Positions 32,629 through 42,712 of a DNA stretch of 64,000 nucleotides are shown in pieces. The notes beneath the pieces were generated by a model. It did no database searches and had not been told where the DNA came from. It saw only the letters and a list, made by a program, of their open reading frames with translations. The stretch's first letter is position 1; every line of letters begins with the position of its first letter. The stretch spans positions 25,189,797 through 25,253,796 of the forward strand of contig NC_057816.1 in assembly GCF_910594005.1 (NCBI RefSeq), given 5' to 3'. This DNA is from Cervus elaphus (taxonomy: Eukaryota > Chordata > Mammalia > Artiodactyla > Cervidae). The translations under genes were made by a program, and so were the position numbers.

Positions 32629-34339
32629 TTGTCTCAAACCCTTGTAAACATGCACACATTCACACATACTCCTTACACACCAGCCCTGCAAGTGGGAAAA
32701 CCCACAGTTATCAGTTCTCAAAATACAACCCAGGGATCACTGCTGGGCATACAGATCTGCACACATCCATCTATGGAAGAAGGTAGATTAGAAGCAAGTT
32801 CAGGGAGTGGTGAGCAGAGTTTCTAAACAGCTCTTCTAAGGTTCTTACCCCAGTTTTCCTGCAGTCTGAGATGGGTGAGCTCTCAATTCAGCCATAACCA
32901 AAAGATCAGCATTTTGGGCCAGCAAGAGATACTATTGTAAGTTGCCAACCCGTGTCATAGAAAACTAAGGGAAAGTGCATATTTGAGATTAAGCCTTTCT
33001 AACTTTTTTTTACTCCCCAATAAACTCAAGAATGCTTTGCTTTTTATATTATTCTGGAGACTTGCAATATATCCCTTCATAATTTATAGTAGGGGTCTCC
33101 AAGAGCCTTTTGATTCTTTCCCCAGGTCCCTGCTTTTTTTTTTTTTTTTTTGGTGGTAGGCTGCGGTTTAGATGTTTCAGTCTCTCCTACGACTGTCTTC
33201 TTGGGAGGTAAGTGCAGCCAGGGGTCTTTAACACAGATAAAGGGTGGGTTGATGGGGTTGATCACTTGCAGATCAGCCCTAAAGACCAATTTACACTCAA
33301 CTAATCACCAGTGTAGCTGGCAGTGTAGCTGACACATCCTGACCTAAGGATGGTTCTTACAGCCAGAGAGGTGCCAAACTCTTCAGATTCTGATTCAGTG
33401 GTCCTGGGAGCTTTGGCAATATGTTTCAAATTGGGTGGTTTTGAAAGTTGAGAGGCTGACAGAAGAAAAAGAGAAGGGTTGTCAAGGTTGGGATTTAAAA
33501 TAGTGGGCTATCCATGATATATATCATTTTTTAAAAATAGCAGTAAAAAGAAACTTGGATAGTGTGTTCTTTCCAAAGCAGTTTACTGCATCCTAAACCA
33601 GTGACTCCTGCAGTGCTTGTCAAACTTATTGATTTCAAATGACTTCATTCATGTTAACACAGCATCTATGTGGAAGGAGTAACTTTATAGGACATTTTTA
33701 TAATTTGTGATGATCTTATTTAAGGCGGAATCTTGCAATTATCTCTTTTGCCTCAGGGAAAAAAGAGCTTTTCCTCCCATGTCTTGCTATAATGACAAAA
33801 TTATTTTGCTGTAAAGAAAGAAAATGAGGGGAAGACAGGAAAAATATAAAGGGAGATGAAAACTGTTCCAGGAAAGAGCAAATAAAATTATTAAAGGGAT
33901 GTGGAGGCTGGGAAAGAATTTGGAAATAGACTAAAAGATTCACTTGTTTTCCATCAAGAAAGATGAGAAGTCATTGGACCTTAAGTTAAATAAATCACAC
34001 AAGTTAAGGTGTATGGTCCTATATTTACCAACTCCTAGAGTATTTGGAAAAGATACTTTTTAAAAAAGAATGCACTGTTTTTCAGATTAGTACATATTTG
34101 AGGGTCTCAGAATCCAAAAGAATGACCTTGGTGCAAATATGATTTAAATGGGAAATCCAAGATGGCAAATACATAGTATATACATCACTATGCCCATCCA
34201 CTTCTGTACCCATGACAGACATTATTAATTGATCACACTGCTGTTTCCAACTTAACTAAACTTTGGAATTCCGTTCAGCACAGGGTGACAGAAAGTCAGT
34301 TAGCTAGAGATGGCCCTTGAGATGAACCCATTTTGCTAC
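32629..34339. other. Unassigned non-coding stretch
   Basis: AT-rich, 1.7 kb, with a T18 tract at about 33134-33151 and a faint MER5-like trace near 33380-33440. No exon or other element recognised. Confidence 0.5.
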
Positions 34340-34506
34340 CCATGATTTAGTTTACTACACAAAGTGTGAGCTCCAGACCACCAGCATGGATGTCACATGG
34401 GAGCTTATTCTGAAATCAGAGTCTCAGCCCCATTCCAGACCTACTGAATGGAATCTGTATTTTAGCAAGATCTCCAGTAATTCTTATGTATATTAAGGTA
34501 TACTAC
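34340..34506 (+). repeat. MER5-type hAT element, split by BovB
   Basis: 'cacaaagtgtgagctccaga', 'cccattccagacctactgaa', 'tctccagtaattcttatgta'. It continues after the BovB insertion at about 35001-35030. Confidence 0.6.
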
Positions 34507-34515
34507 ATATATTAA

Positions 34516-35000
34516 GCAGAGACATCACTTTGCCAACAAAGGTCCTATTATAGTCAAAGCTATGGGTTTTCCAGTAGTCATATGGATGTGGGAGCTGGAC
34601 CATAAAGAAGGCTGAGTGCTGAAAAATTGATGCTTTCAAATAGTGGTGCTGTAGAAGACTTTTGAGTGTTCCTTGGACTGCAGGGAGATCAAACCAGTCA
34701 ATACTAAAGGAAATCAACCCTGAATATTCACTAGAAGGACTGATGCTGAAACTGAAACTCCAATACTTTGGCCACCTGATGTGAAGAGCCAACTCATTGG
34801 AAAAGACTCTGATGCTGGAAAAGGCTGAAGGCAAGAGGAGAAGGGGACGACAGATGATGAGATTGTTGGATGGCATCACTGACTCAATGGACATGAGTTT
34901 GAGCAAACTCGGGGAGATGGTGAAGGACAGGGAAGCCTGACAAGCTGCAGTCCATGGGGTCACAAACAGTTTGACTCAACTTAGTGACTGAACAACAACA
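34516..35000 (+). repeat. BovB (RTE) LINE 3' end with 9-bp TSD
   Basis: Includes 'agaaggctgagtgctgaaaa', 'tccaatactttggccacctg', 'gttggatggcatcactgact' and a terminal 'gtgactgaacaacaacaa'. Perfect duplication atatattaa at 34507-34515 and 35001-35009. It is truncated and encodes no intact protein. Confidence 0.9.
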
Positions 35001-35039
35001 ATATATTAAAGTTTAAACAGCCCTGAAAGAGCACTGAAT

Positions 35040-35215
35040 GCCTGATGCATTCATCAGAATCACTTGATTAAACACTTGGTAAACCTAGATCCTTGGGCCC
35101 CAACTTCAGGACTTTTGGTTTATCAGATCTGGGGTGGGGCTTATCAAACAAGCTTCCAGGTGTTGATGTTGCTGGTGGTGATCTGGGGACCACATTTTGA
35201 GAAAAACTACATTAA
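35040..35215. repeat. MER5-type hAT element
   Basis: 'tcatcagaatcacttgatta', 'tcagatctggggtggggctt', 'ggaccacattttgagaaaaa'. Confidence 0.55.
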
Positions 35216-35459
35216 GGCCATGGAAATACTTTGGAATATCTCCATAATCTTTAAAGTCAAAGACTGCAATATATTTCCATAACTCTTGCTACATCTGGCA
35301 GAACCAGAATTCTGGATAGGAGAGGCTCCAAGTTTTAACAGAGCATAGCATCTCTATGACTTTATGTACCTGGATCTAAAGGCTCTCCCTCTGGTTAATT
35401 GCCACTGGCATCATGCACTCATCTATCTGATAACAATCTGGGTAGCTATTCTGTCCACA

Positions 35460-35600
35460 GCATTATATTCAGTGCTGAGAGAATCTAATGCAGGTTAAAA
35501 ACACATTCCTGACTTCAAGAGGCCTTCTCTTTCAGAAGAAAATAAACATTAAGCAATAAACAACAAGGTAGCATCAGATAGAAAAGGGCTGAGTGCTAAG
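35460..35600 (-). repeat. Probable L2 fragment
   Basis: Antisense: 'attcctgacttcaagaggcc', then 'aaataaacattaagcaataa'. Confidence 0.45.
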
Positions 35601-36149
35601 TAAGTGACACAGCAGACTACGTGTAATTTAGAGGGAGGAATGCCTGCAATTGCATTCAAGACCGTGTGCAGTTCAGCCTCATTAGAGAAGAAAGTTGCTG
35701 CATAGAATGGATGGAGATAAGATGGGAAAGGGAGCAGGCCAGGGTTAAGAGGCACCTTCTTATTTCTTAATACTGTTTTAAGAGACTATCTTAAAACTTT
35801 GAAGTTTCCTACTGTCAGGATAACAACAAATCAATGCTATCAACATTGAAAATTAGGCTACAGGGTGGGCATACTGTGAAAAACCTGTATCTCAGAGACA
35901 GAGAAGTGAAACAACTTTACGTACAGATGACTGGAGGGTGGCGTGGGGGATGCGAGTAGCAGTAATTTAATAATAGGAATAATAATACCCAACTTCTACC
36001 GGTCTTTCACATTGCCAAGGTACCCGTGCTACAAGACTGTAATGAACTATCTCATTATCCAAACAATAGCAACCCCCCTCGGCAGCCCCCCTCCTTACTC
36101 CCAGTAAGAACCGAAGCTTTGTAAGGGTGTATCTAAGTCAAAAAAACTT
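35601..36149. other. Unassigned non-coding stretch
   Basis: Faint antisense MIR likeness at about 35965-36070; otherwise nothing recognised. Confidence 0.45.
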
Positions 36150-36516
36150 CCCCGATTTAAATCCAGGAAGTTCTGTGGAGGCGGGGACGGGGGCGGGGGT
36201 CCCTCATCTACGAATCGCGAGGGGTCTGGCCTGCCTGTGCCCTCTCTTCCAGCTCTCTGCGAAGAACCCACAGAGCACCTGGGACAGGAGAGAAATCCTC
36301 GAGCGAACTGAAGTCGAGGAACCTGTGGGGTCAGTGCGTCCGAGGCGCAGACAGGGAGGGGCTCCTATCTGAAACGCAGCAAAATTTTAGCCAGAGCCCG
36401 GCCGGGGTCCTGGAGCTTCTCCGGGCTTCCTCCGGCCACTCTAATTACAGTATGTGGTAGGTTGCGAGGAGGAACCGTCTGAGGTCGGCAGGCTTCGCGG
36501 GGGTATTGTATTTGCC

Positions 36517-36524
36517 TATAAATA
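36517..36524 (+). promoter_or_regulatory. TATA-like box upstream of the island
   Basis: TATAAATA in 'gcctataaatacttcac', in an AT-rich pocket between GC-rich blocks. It could drive a minor upstream start; it may equally be chance. Confidence 0.3.
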
Positions 36525-36998
36525 CTTCACATAGTTAAGTGAAATGTGCAGCCTTTGAAAGCTGGAGAGGAAGCCATTCGGAGGCCCCCCGGCCCGCCTG
36601 GAGGAGCTGGCAGAAAAGAGAAGAAATGGCTGGCGTGTCCTTCACGCGGGAGCCTAAGGAACCGCCCTGCCCAGACCAGATGGGGGGCCGCGAGGCTGCA
36701 GGCGCGACTCCGGAAGCCTCAGACCGTTAAGGTGACCAGAACAATTTAAAAAAGGAAACAAACTTCCCCGGAGCCTTCCCCGCGGGGCCCCGAGGCGGGC
36801 GCTTGCGTTCGAAACGGCATTTTTCAAAAGGATTTCAGGACGCGGGGGGTGTGGGCCCGCGGGGGAGCGCGCGGCCAGAGCCGCGCTGCAGAGCGGCCAC
36901 CAGCCCGCTTTGTACTTGCGGCCAAGCGCGGCCCCAGAGTTTCGGCGGCGGCCCGGGGAGTTGAGGCCACGCCCCCTTTGCAGGGAGAGCCGCGGCCG

Positions 36999-37025
36999 CC
37001 GATTGGCCCGCCGCGGACCAATCGG
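36999..37025. promoter_or_regulatory. Inverted CCAAT-box pair (NF-Y sites)
   Basis: CCGATTGG at 36999-37006 and CCAATCGG at 37018-37025 form a perfect 8-bp inverted repeat with an 11-base GC-rich spacer. Each contains the ATTGG/CCAAT core bound by NF-Y with favourable flanks. The pair lies about 950 bases upstream of the NAV2 start codon. Confidence 0.7.
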
Positions 37026-37227
37026 CGCGTTGAGGCGGCCCGGGCTGTCAGCGCGCGCCGCAGCCGCGCGGGTCGCAGCCTGTCCTCCCCTGCGCAGAGC
37101 CCCGCAGCCAGCGCAGCCTTCCCGGGAAGCGCGGCTGCAGCTCTCGAGCGCTGCCTTGCCCTGCCCTGCCCAGCCCAGCCCGCCAGCCGCGCGTCCGGGT
37201 GCCCGCGCCCCGCGGCCACAGCCTTGC

Positions 37228-37241
37228 TGCGCTATAGCGCA
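37228..37241. other. Perfect 14-bp palindrome
   Basis: tgcgctatagcgca, self-complementary, with TGCGC/GCGCA halves like those of NRF1 sites but more widely spaced. It ends 6 bases before a uORF start codon. Confidence 0.6.
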
Positions 37242-37247
37242 CGGAGC

Positions 37248-37307
37248 ATGTGCAGACCCTCAGGCGCCGAAGTGCTCTCTGCCCCGGGGGGCTTCTGGCT
37301 GCGGTGA
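37248..37307 (+). other. Upstream ORF, 19 codons
   Basis: ATG at 37248 to TGA at 37305. It would be a uORF only if transcription begins upstream of it. No function is claimed for the peptide. Confidence 0.4.
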
Positions 37308-37598
37308 CTGACTGTCACACCTAAAGAGACCTTTCGGGGGCTCTCGTCGCGCCTCTGCGTCGCGGGGGGACACTGCGGTGCTTGCGACCAGAGCGACAGC
37401 TGCCTCTCTCTGAAGACGTCTTGGGCTGCGTGCGCCCTCCCTCTCTTCCTCGTATCGCTCCTTCCCTCCCCTTCGCGGTTGCTAGCCCCTTAGCTCGCCG
37501 GCTCACACCCGCAGCCTCCCCGGAGCGGGAGGCGTGGGTCCCCGCCACCCCTCTTCGAGCGGGGCATCCTCACTTCGGAGATGCAATGACAAGTTAAT

Positions 37599-37673
37599 AT
37601 GGGCGTCCAAGCCTCGGGGTCCCAGGAGGAGAATCGCAAGAGGCAACAGCTCCCGAGCACCCAGAACCCTTGA
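37599..37673 (+). other. Upstream ORF, 24 codons
   Basis: ATG at 37599 to TGA at 37671, about 300 bases before the NAV2 ATG. It is preceded by two minimal ORFs (ATG at 37581 followed after one codon by TGA; ATG at 37586 followed after two codons by TAA). The cluster could lower initiation at the main ATG. Confidence 0.45.
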
Positions 37674-37819
37674 ACAGGCCACCCAGGAGGGGCGTGAAAC
37701 CCGGCGGCAGCATCAGTCCAGGTGGGACCCGCTGAGCGCAGCGCGATCAGTCCTCCGTCCGGTTCCCGCACTGCAAAGGCCAGCTCACCCGATTTCTCCG
37801 AGATCCCCGACCCGGGGAA

Positions 37820-37837
37820 TTTTTTTTTTTTTTTTTT
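37820..37837 (+). repeat. T18 tract in the presumed 5' UTR
   Basis: Uninterrupted T18 starting 151 bases upstream of the NAV2 ATG, inside GC-rich DNA. In the mRNA it would be a U-tract; it is also likely length-variable. Confidence 0.9.
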
Positions 37838-37970
37838 CTTTCCCTCGGCTGGTGGTGGGCGCCTCTCGGGCCGAAGCCCGGCGCCTGCTCTGCTGCCCGC
37901 GCTGCCTTTAGCGGTCGCCTCCGCCGCCGCTTCCAGGGACGTGCTGGGAAAGCCGAAGCCCCGGGAGAAG

Positions 37971-38228
37971 ATGCCGGCCATCCTGGTGGCCTCCAAAATG
38001 AAGTCGGGACTGCCCAAACCCGTGCACAGCGCCGCGCCCATCCTGCACGTGCCCCCAGCCCGGGCGGGCCCCCAGCCTTGCTATCTCAAGTTGGGAAGCA
38101 AGGTGGAGGTGAGCAAGACCGCCTACCCTAGCCAGATCCCCCTGAAATCGCAGGGGCTGCAGGAACCAGCGGGGGAGGGGCTCCCGCTGCGGATGAGCGG
38201 CTCGGTGGAAAACGGGTTCGATACCCAG
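37971..38228 (+). CDS. NAV2: NAV2 first coding exon (partial gene)
   Basis: The 86 codons from ATG 37971 match the N-terminus I know for neuron navigator 2: start MPAILVASKMKSGLPKPVHS and exon end SGSVENGFDTQ. NAV2 is a large (about 2,500-residue) microtubule-associated protein of the UNC-53 family, active in axon growth and cell migration, with an N-terminal calponin-homology domain, coiled coils and a C-terminal AAA-type domain. This exon holds only the low-complexity leader before the CH domain. The start is supported by an in-frame TGA at 37695 with no ATG between, A at -3, and the family match. The exon ends in phase 0 at CAG/GTGAGA. The next exon (encoding the start of the CH domain) was not found downstream, as expected of a huge intron. 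From memory, human has a few extra residues near residue 62 and K rather than M at 75; alignment is needed. Leader codons are strongly GC-biased, like the island. Confidence 0.9.
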
Positions 38229-38234
38229 GTGAGA
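38226..38234 (+). other. NAV2: Splice donor of NAV2 coding exon 1
   Basis: CAG/GTGAGA matches the U1 consensus closely. The GT is at 38229-38230 and leaves the reading frame in phase 0. Confidence 0.88.
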
Positions 38235-40549
38235 GGTGCTGTGTGCCGGGGGCACTGTTCTGATGGGAAGGGTGAATACTTTTTTGAGGGTGGAGGTTGA
38301 CACTGCTGGAGAGGGGAAAGGGCTACCCTGTGGGCTGAGAAGGGGACCGTTCCACTTAGGCCAGCAGATTGGGGGTTGCGCTCGGAGAGTGGGCTGGCCA
38401 GTGGGTGTGGCCCGGGTGACCGAGGTTTGCCTTAAGGAGCTCTGCGAGATCGGGCTGCGGGCTGCCTGCGGCTTCCTTCTGGGGGCGCGGTGGGGTGGGG
38501 CACGATCAGGGTGTCCTCTAAAAACCATGTGCCACACTTGAAATGTCAGGTTCTGCATGTCGAGGGGCTTGGCCCCAAGAAGACAGCGTCTGCTGCAGCG
38601 ACTGTGTGTCTGTCGGTTCTGCAGGGATTCTGTCCGTGCCGAGGAATTGTCCAAGACCTCGTTGGGCTCCACGCCCCTCTGGCCTGGCTGCAAGATCCAG
38701 GAAGAGAGGGCTAGGGGTGGCAGTGTACCTGCTCCCCTGGGCTTGGAGATACCCGGGCCTGCCCCATCCTTTGGGCTGACAGCATTCCAGGCACGGTGCT
38801 GGGACTGCAGTAGGAGAGCCCGGTGCACCGGCGGAGGCAGGCAACTGGAGACTCCTAGCGTCTCGGCTGGCTGTAGCGATGGGGCGGGGGTGGCTGCCTC
38901 GGAATGGCGGCCCGAAGCTAAGCCCCTCCTTCCTGGGTAGTGGATCCCGGTGCCGGTAGCCCGGGTGACTGGGGGATGCGGGTGTGAGGGTGGCTTGAAA
39001 AGAATTGATGACTTCTACCGTTCCAGAGCGAGCTCGCATCACCCCATTCGGCTGGGTGACAGGCCCTAGCCATGCCATCTCTTTTAAGGAAATCAGCAAA
39101 GGCCAATCCGGTTCTTCTGGCTTCCTGCCCTCGCTGCTCCTTTTTTCCGCCCCCCTCCCTTCTCCTGGTAGGAGGGAGCACGGGCACGCTGTATTTTCTT
39201 GGCAGTTAGTCAGCAGGGACTTTTGGGGACAGGCCGACCTGACGGATGTGACTGTCCCAGTCAGGAGAGGCGGAAAGCCAGCGGGGGAGGTAGTGTGGGG
39301 CTGGTGTCAGGGAAGTGGCAACAGACCAGCTGACCTTTTTGGCACTTAATCTCTGCTGACCCTGTCTCCACCTTCTCCCAGAGCTTTCTCTGATCAGAGG
39401 CTAGAACTCAACACATTCCTAGCCTTTCTGATGGAGGAACTGAAGCTGGAAGCTAATTGTAAGCAGACTTTTGGAACTCTGGGCTGGAGAAGGCCCTCAA
39501 AGCAGATTACGTTCCCACACCAGGCTGATAAGCGTGCCCCTTGCTGCTGCACTTGCTAAACATTTTTGGAAGCTGACAGGTTTGAGTGATGGCGTGTGGG
39601 AGGAAGGCAAGATTTCCCCCCTATGCTCCTGGGCCTGTCTCTGCTATAGGGTTCTGTGCTCTGAGCTCTTTTTCTGCCATTCATCACAGGATTTGTTCAG
39701 TGGTCTCTGAAACAGGAGTGAGCCTGGGGGGTGCGTTCTTATGAGGGTGTCCCTCCATCCTTGGACGGGGGGCTGATGGGATGTGGTGGGGTGCGATGGA
39801 GTGAAGGCGGGAGGCCAGAGCGGTGACTCGGGGATGTGACACACACACCCTCCAGCCTGGTGAGGAGGGCCCGAGGAATGAGGGCAAAGTGGACTCTGTG
39901 ATCATTGCGACCAGGCAGCTGTCCTACCACTGTCCATTTGACCTTTCACTTAACACACAGGGTTGGAGGGCTTTCGATGGGCAGGCTCTGAAAAGGTGAT
40001 TCATCACCCTCTTTCCTGGAAAAATGATCTTCAGCTGCTGCCAGAGGGGCTTGTGTGGTCTGGTTCCCTCAAGGCTTTCCTTCTCTCCCCCACCCTTGGC
40101 CCACAGTCCCTTGTCTGCCCCCACCCCGCCTCCCTTGCCCTCAAGAGGGCCCTGTGTACTGACCAGGAGGGGGGTTTGGATGGACTTTCCAGTGGGCTAC
40201 CTGGTTTTGACAGCCTGCCCTTTTTTTTTCTACATTCATGGCCAGGCTTCCTGGCAGTTCTTTGTGGCAGGTGCAGATCCTTGTTCTCATGGCCTCGCCC
40301 TGGCATCAGAGAATCATTGGCAAAAGGGGTTTTCCTCTTTGGACAAGTCTTCTCCCCCGGGCCTGACACCGTGCACGTGCACCATCCAGGAAAGCCTGTC
40401 CATGCAGCTCGAGGACAGGGTCAGGCTTGGTAGTCCCAGATTCAAAACCTGATATTTGTCACTAGAAGATGCTCCGGGGATGAGAGTTAAGTGGCAAATT
40501 ATATTTTGGGGCATTTGACTCCCTTTTTCACTCAGGGGCTTTTACTAGG
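38235..40549 (+). other. NAV2: Start of NAV2 intron, repeat-free
   Basis: 2.3 kb with no recognised interspersed repeat. CpG and GC content falls gradually to about 38960. The open frames here (up to 306 codons on the minus strand over the exon) are composition artefacts. Such an intron start often holds regulatory DNA, which is an inference. Confidence 0.6.
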
Positions 40550-40880
40550 CTGGGCTGTGCAGTGGTCAGTAGCACAGGCTTTAAAGTCAGGTGGATAGCC
40601 CAGGTGTCCTGCCTCCACCATGTACAAGCTGGTGACCTAGTCCATTAACCTCTCTGGGCCTCAGTGTTCCCATCTGTAACAATGGGCATTTAACAACCAC
40701 ACAAATTGTGAGAGGCTTAAGAAAAATAACATTTGTAAAGTGTCACATACACCTGTCTCTATATACACATCTACATACATCATAGATACATATTTATATA
40801 CATATATAAGTAAGATATGTAAAGCCCAGTGTCTGGCAAATAGAAAACACTTAATAAAATGAGCCATTTATATTGCTAAA
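40550..40880 (+). repeat. MIR SINE with AT/CA-rich insert
   Basis: Sense: 'cattaacctctctgggcctc', 'gtgttcccatctgtaacaat', then after a TA/CA-rich insert (about 40750-40820) 'gcccagtgtctggcaaatag'. Confidence 0.75.
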
Positions 40881-40969
40881 CCAAGAGATGGGGTATTGTT
40901 GAACGTAGATCTAATAGCCTCTCAGTGAGAAAAGGCCTAACTTACTCTGTCAAACCCTTGAGAAGGTAT

Positions 40970-41130
40970 CATTCAGTTCACAAGGGTTTACAGAACATCT
41001 GTCACATACCTAATGCAGTACCAGGCATGGTGGGAAGATGAGGGAAGTGCCTGACGTGCCAGACTGTCTTGTATGATCTCGTTTCATCCTCACAGTAACA
41101 CTGAAAGCAGATGTGACTTCCTATGACAAT
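40970..41130 (-). repeat. Probable MIR or L2 fragment
   Basis: Antisense: 'acctaatgcagtaccaggca', 'tgatctcgtttcatcctcac'. Confidence 0.5.
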
Positions 41131-41159
41131 AATTTCATATAACATCTTCTTCAACGACA

Positions 41160-41397
41160 GTAATATAATAATGGCAAGTCATCACATAGCACTTCCGACG
41201 TGCCAGGAATTGTTCTAAAAGACCTCATTTGATTCTTACAACAATCCAATGAGATATGTGTTATTATTCTCATTTTACACTTGGGAAACTGAGGCAAAGA
41301 CTGGGTTAGTGACCCCATGAATAGCAGGAGTAGAATTAGAACTTGGACAGCCTGGTTCTGGTCTCCCTGTTCTTAACCAGCATGCTATAGAGAGAAG
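41160..41397 (-). repeat. MIR SINE, near full length
   Basis: Antisense: 'acgtgccaggaattgttcta', 'ttattctcattttacacttg', 'aactgaggcaaagactgggt'. Confidence 0.85.
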
Positions 41398-41479
41398 ATC
41401 ATAGGGACTTTCCTGTTACTCACGGGCCCTGACTTATGAGACCACTGCTCTAGCCGCTGAGCTGGATGAGTAAACAGGA

Positions 41480-41570
41480 TTCAGCAAGGTTGAGTGACTC
41501 TCTCCAGGTCATCCTGCTCCAGGGTGGCAAGTAGGGAGTCCAGCTCTGGGTGGTCTGGCTTGCAGGGTGA
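41480..41570 (-). repeat. Possible MIR fragment
   Basis: Weak antisense trace 'gttgagtgactctctccagg'. Confidence 0.3.
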
Positions 41571-41639
41571 TGGTCTTCCCTGTCTTCATAGCTGCCTCCC
41601 TCTTTCATGTTCTGGTGGAGGTACAGGGTACATTAGACA

Positions 41640-41765
41640 TGGTCTGGGCCTCGGAGGTCTTACAATCTAGGTGGGAGGCATAACTGATGCACTGAAGACC
41701 TCAGGGCACAACACATAAAGGGCTGAGAGGGCTATTTGGGGCTGGAAGGAAGGAAAAGGCCGTTA
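41640..41765 (-). repeat. Possible L2 fragment
   Basis: Antisense: 'cctcggaggtcttacaatct', 'aggtgggaggcataactgat'. Confidence 0.4.
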
Positions 41766-42104
41766 TGGCTGGAGAAGTCCAGAGAGCCTCACAGAGGGGG
41801 CTGGTGATGGTGGGTCCCAGAGATGGGCAGGCATAGCTGGGTGGGGAGGAGAGGGGGTGAGATGAACGTGTGGGGAAGGGGGCGGGGCAGGGCATGCAGT
41901 GGTGCAGAGCAGGAGTGGGTGTAGCCACAGGGAAGCCACACCTTCACATAGCAGGTGATGACTTCGTATTTAGCATCTTCCTTTCGAAAGGTGAGCATGA
42001 GCAAAGAACAAAGGCTTCTCGCAGTTGAAAAATTGGAATTGCCTGTTGCCTTCCTGGTTGGTAGCGATCCTGAGCATGCGGGTAGTTATGGAGAGATAGT
42101 GTCC
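41766..42104. other. Unassigned intronic stretch
   Basis: Purine-rich at 41840-41900; nothing else recognised. Confidence 0.45.
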
Positions 42105-42165
42105 ATAAAAGAGCTGGCTCATAGCAGACCCTTGGGAAATGACAGTGATTATTATTATTAGCTTA
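42105..42165 (+). repeat. MIR 3' fragment
   Basis: Sense 3' end 'gctggctcatagcagaccct', then (ATT)n. Confidence 0.45.
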
Positions 42166-42666
42166 AGGTTCAGAATCTCTGACATGGTGTGATATGGGGA
42201 AAGGAGACAGTTCTCATGGCTTATATTAGGCAGCAACTTATTTCAGCCAGTGATGGCCCATTCTCCCCCAAGCCTGTTCTCTATCTCCATCAAGTGTGAA
42301 AAGACCTGATGTAGCCAGCAACTAGCTTTTAGGTGCAGCGCCACTGTCAGCTCGCCAAGCCCCTCACCTTGAATCTCTCCTGCAAACCTATAGCTGGGGC
42401 TTGACCGCCAGAGAGAGGAACTGTTCTGCAGCCGCACATCCCTCCCAAGTCCCCCTCCTGGTGCTGGGATACCTGGGCCTCCCCCCAAGAATGAACATTT
42501 ATAGCATCTGCTTTGTTAACATGGTGTATAAATTATGACCATGTGCAAAGAATTGTTCTAGAGACCTGCTCTGTGTTAGTTAAGAAACCCTGTCCGACCG
42601 ACCTTCAGATAAGGAATGCTTATGAGCTGTTTGAGGAGAGGTTAGCCTATTTTTAAGAAGCAGTTG

Positions 42667-42712
42667 CAGAAAAAGAAAAAAATAAAAATAAAAATATATA
42701 TATATATATAAT
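42667..42712. repeat. A-rich and (AT)n tract
   Basis: AAAAATAAAAATAAAAA then about 10 AT units. Confidence 0.93.

Larger units (their letters stand above)
36780..38270 (+). promoter_or_regulatory. NAV2: CpG island promoter of NAV2
   Basis: CpG dinucleotides are dense from about 36780 to 38270, with weaker shoulders from 36150 to about 38960. The rest of the window is CpG-poor. The island overlaps the first NAV2 coding exon and lies upstream of it, as expected of a broad, mostly TATA-less promoter. Visible elements are a GC box (gggcggggg, about 36190), GCCCC/CACGCCCC boxes near 36968, an inverted pair of CCAAT boxes at 36999-37025, and GC-rich half-sites around 37228-37241. The transcription start cannot be fixed from sequence; somewhere between about 37030 and 37700 is an inference from the CCAAT position and the exon. 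NAV2 was originally described as retinoic-acid inducible in neuroblastoma cells; I saw no clear direct-repeat RARE here. Confidence 0.85.

Noticed and set aside
34270..34295. REST/NRSF-like ttcagcacagggtgacag
   Set aside because: The half-sites are present but spacing and the second half deviate from the consensus.
34493..34963. 156-codon minus-strand open frame
   Set aside because: It is the antisense of a BovB 3' end; not a gene.
36824..37311. Several overlapping open frames of 130-150 codons in the CpG island
   Set aside because: High GC removes stop codons in all frames; arginine/alanine/proline-rich translations without domains.
37722..37970. N-terminal extension of the NAV2 frame starting at GTG 37722
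   Set aside because: The frame is open from the TGA at 37695, but there is no ATG before 37971, GTG is not a normal mammalian start, the T18 tract would encode a phenylalanine run, and the known protein starts at 37971.
36480..38420. Retinoic acid response element near the NAV2 promoter
   Set aside because: Isolated AGGTCG and GGTGACC-like halves occur, but no clean DR2 or DR5 repeat was seen.
37908..38828. 306-codon minus-strand open frame over the NAV2 exon
   Set aside because: It is a shadow of a GC-rich, stop-poor island and the antisense of a real exon; no known family matches.
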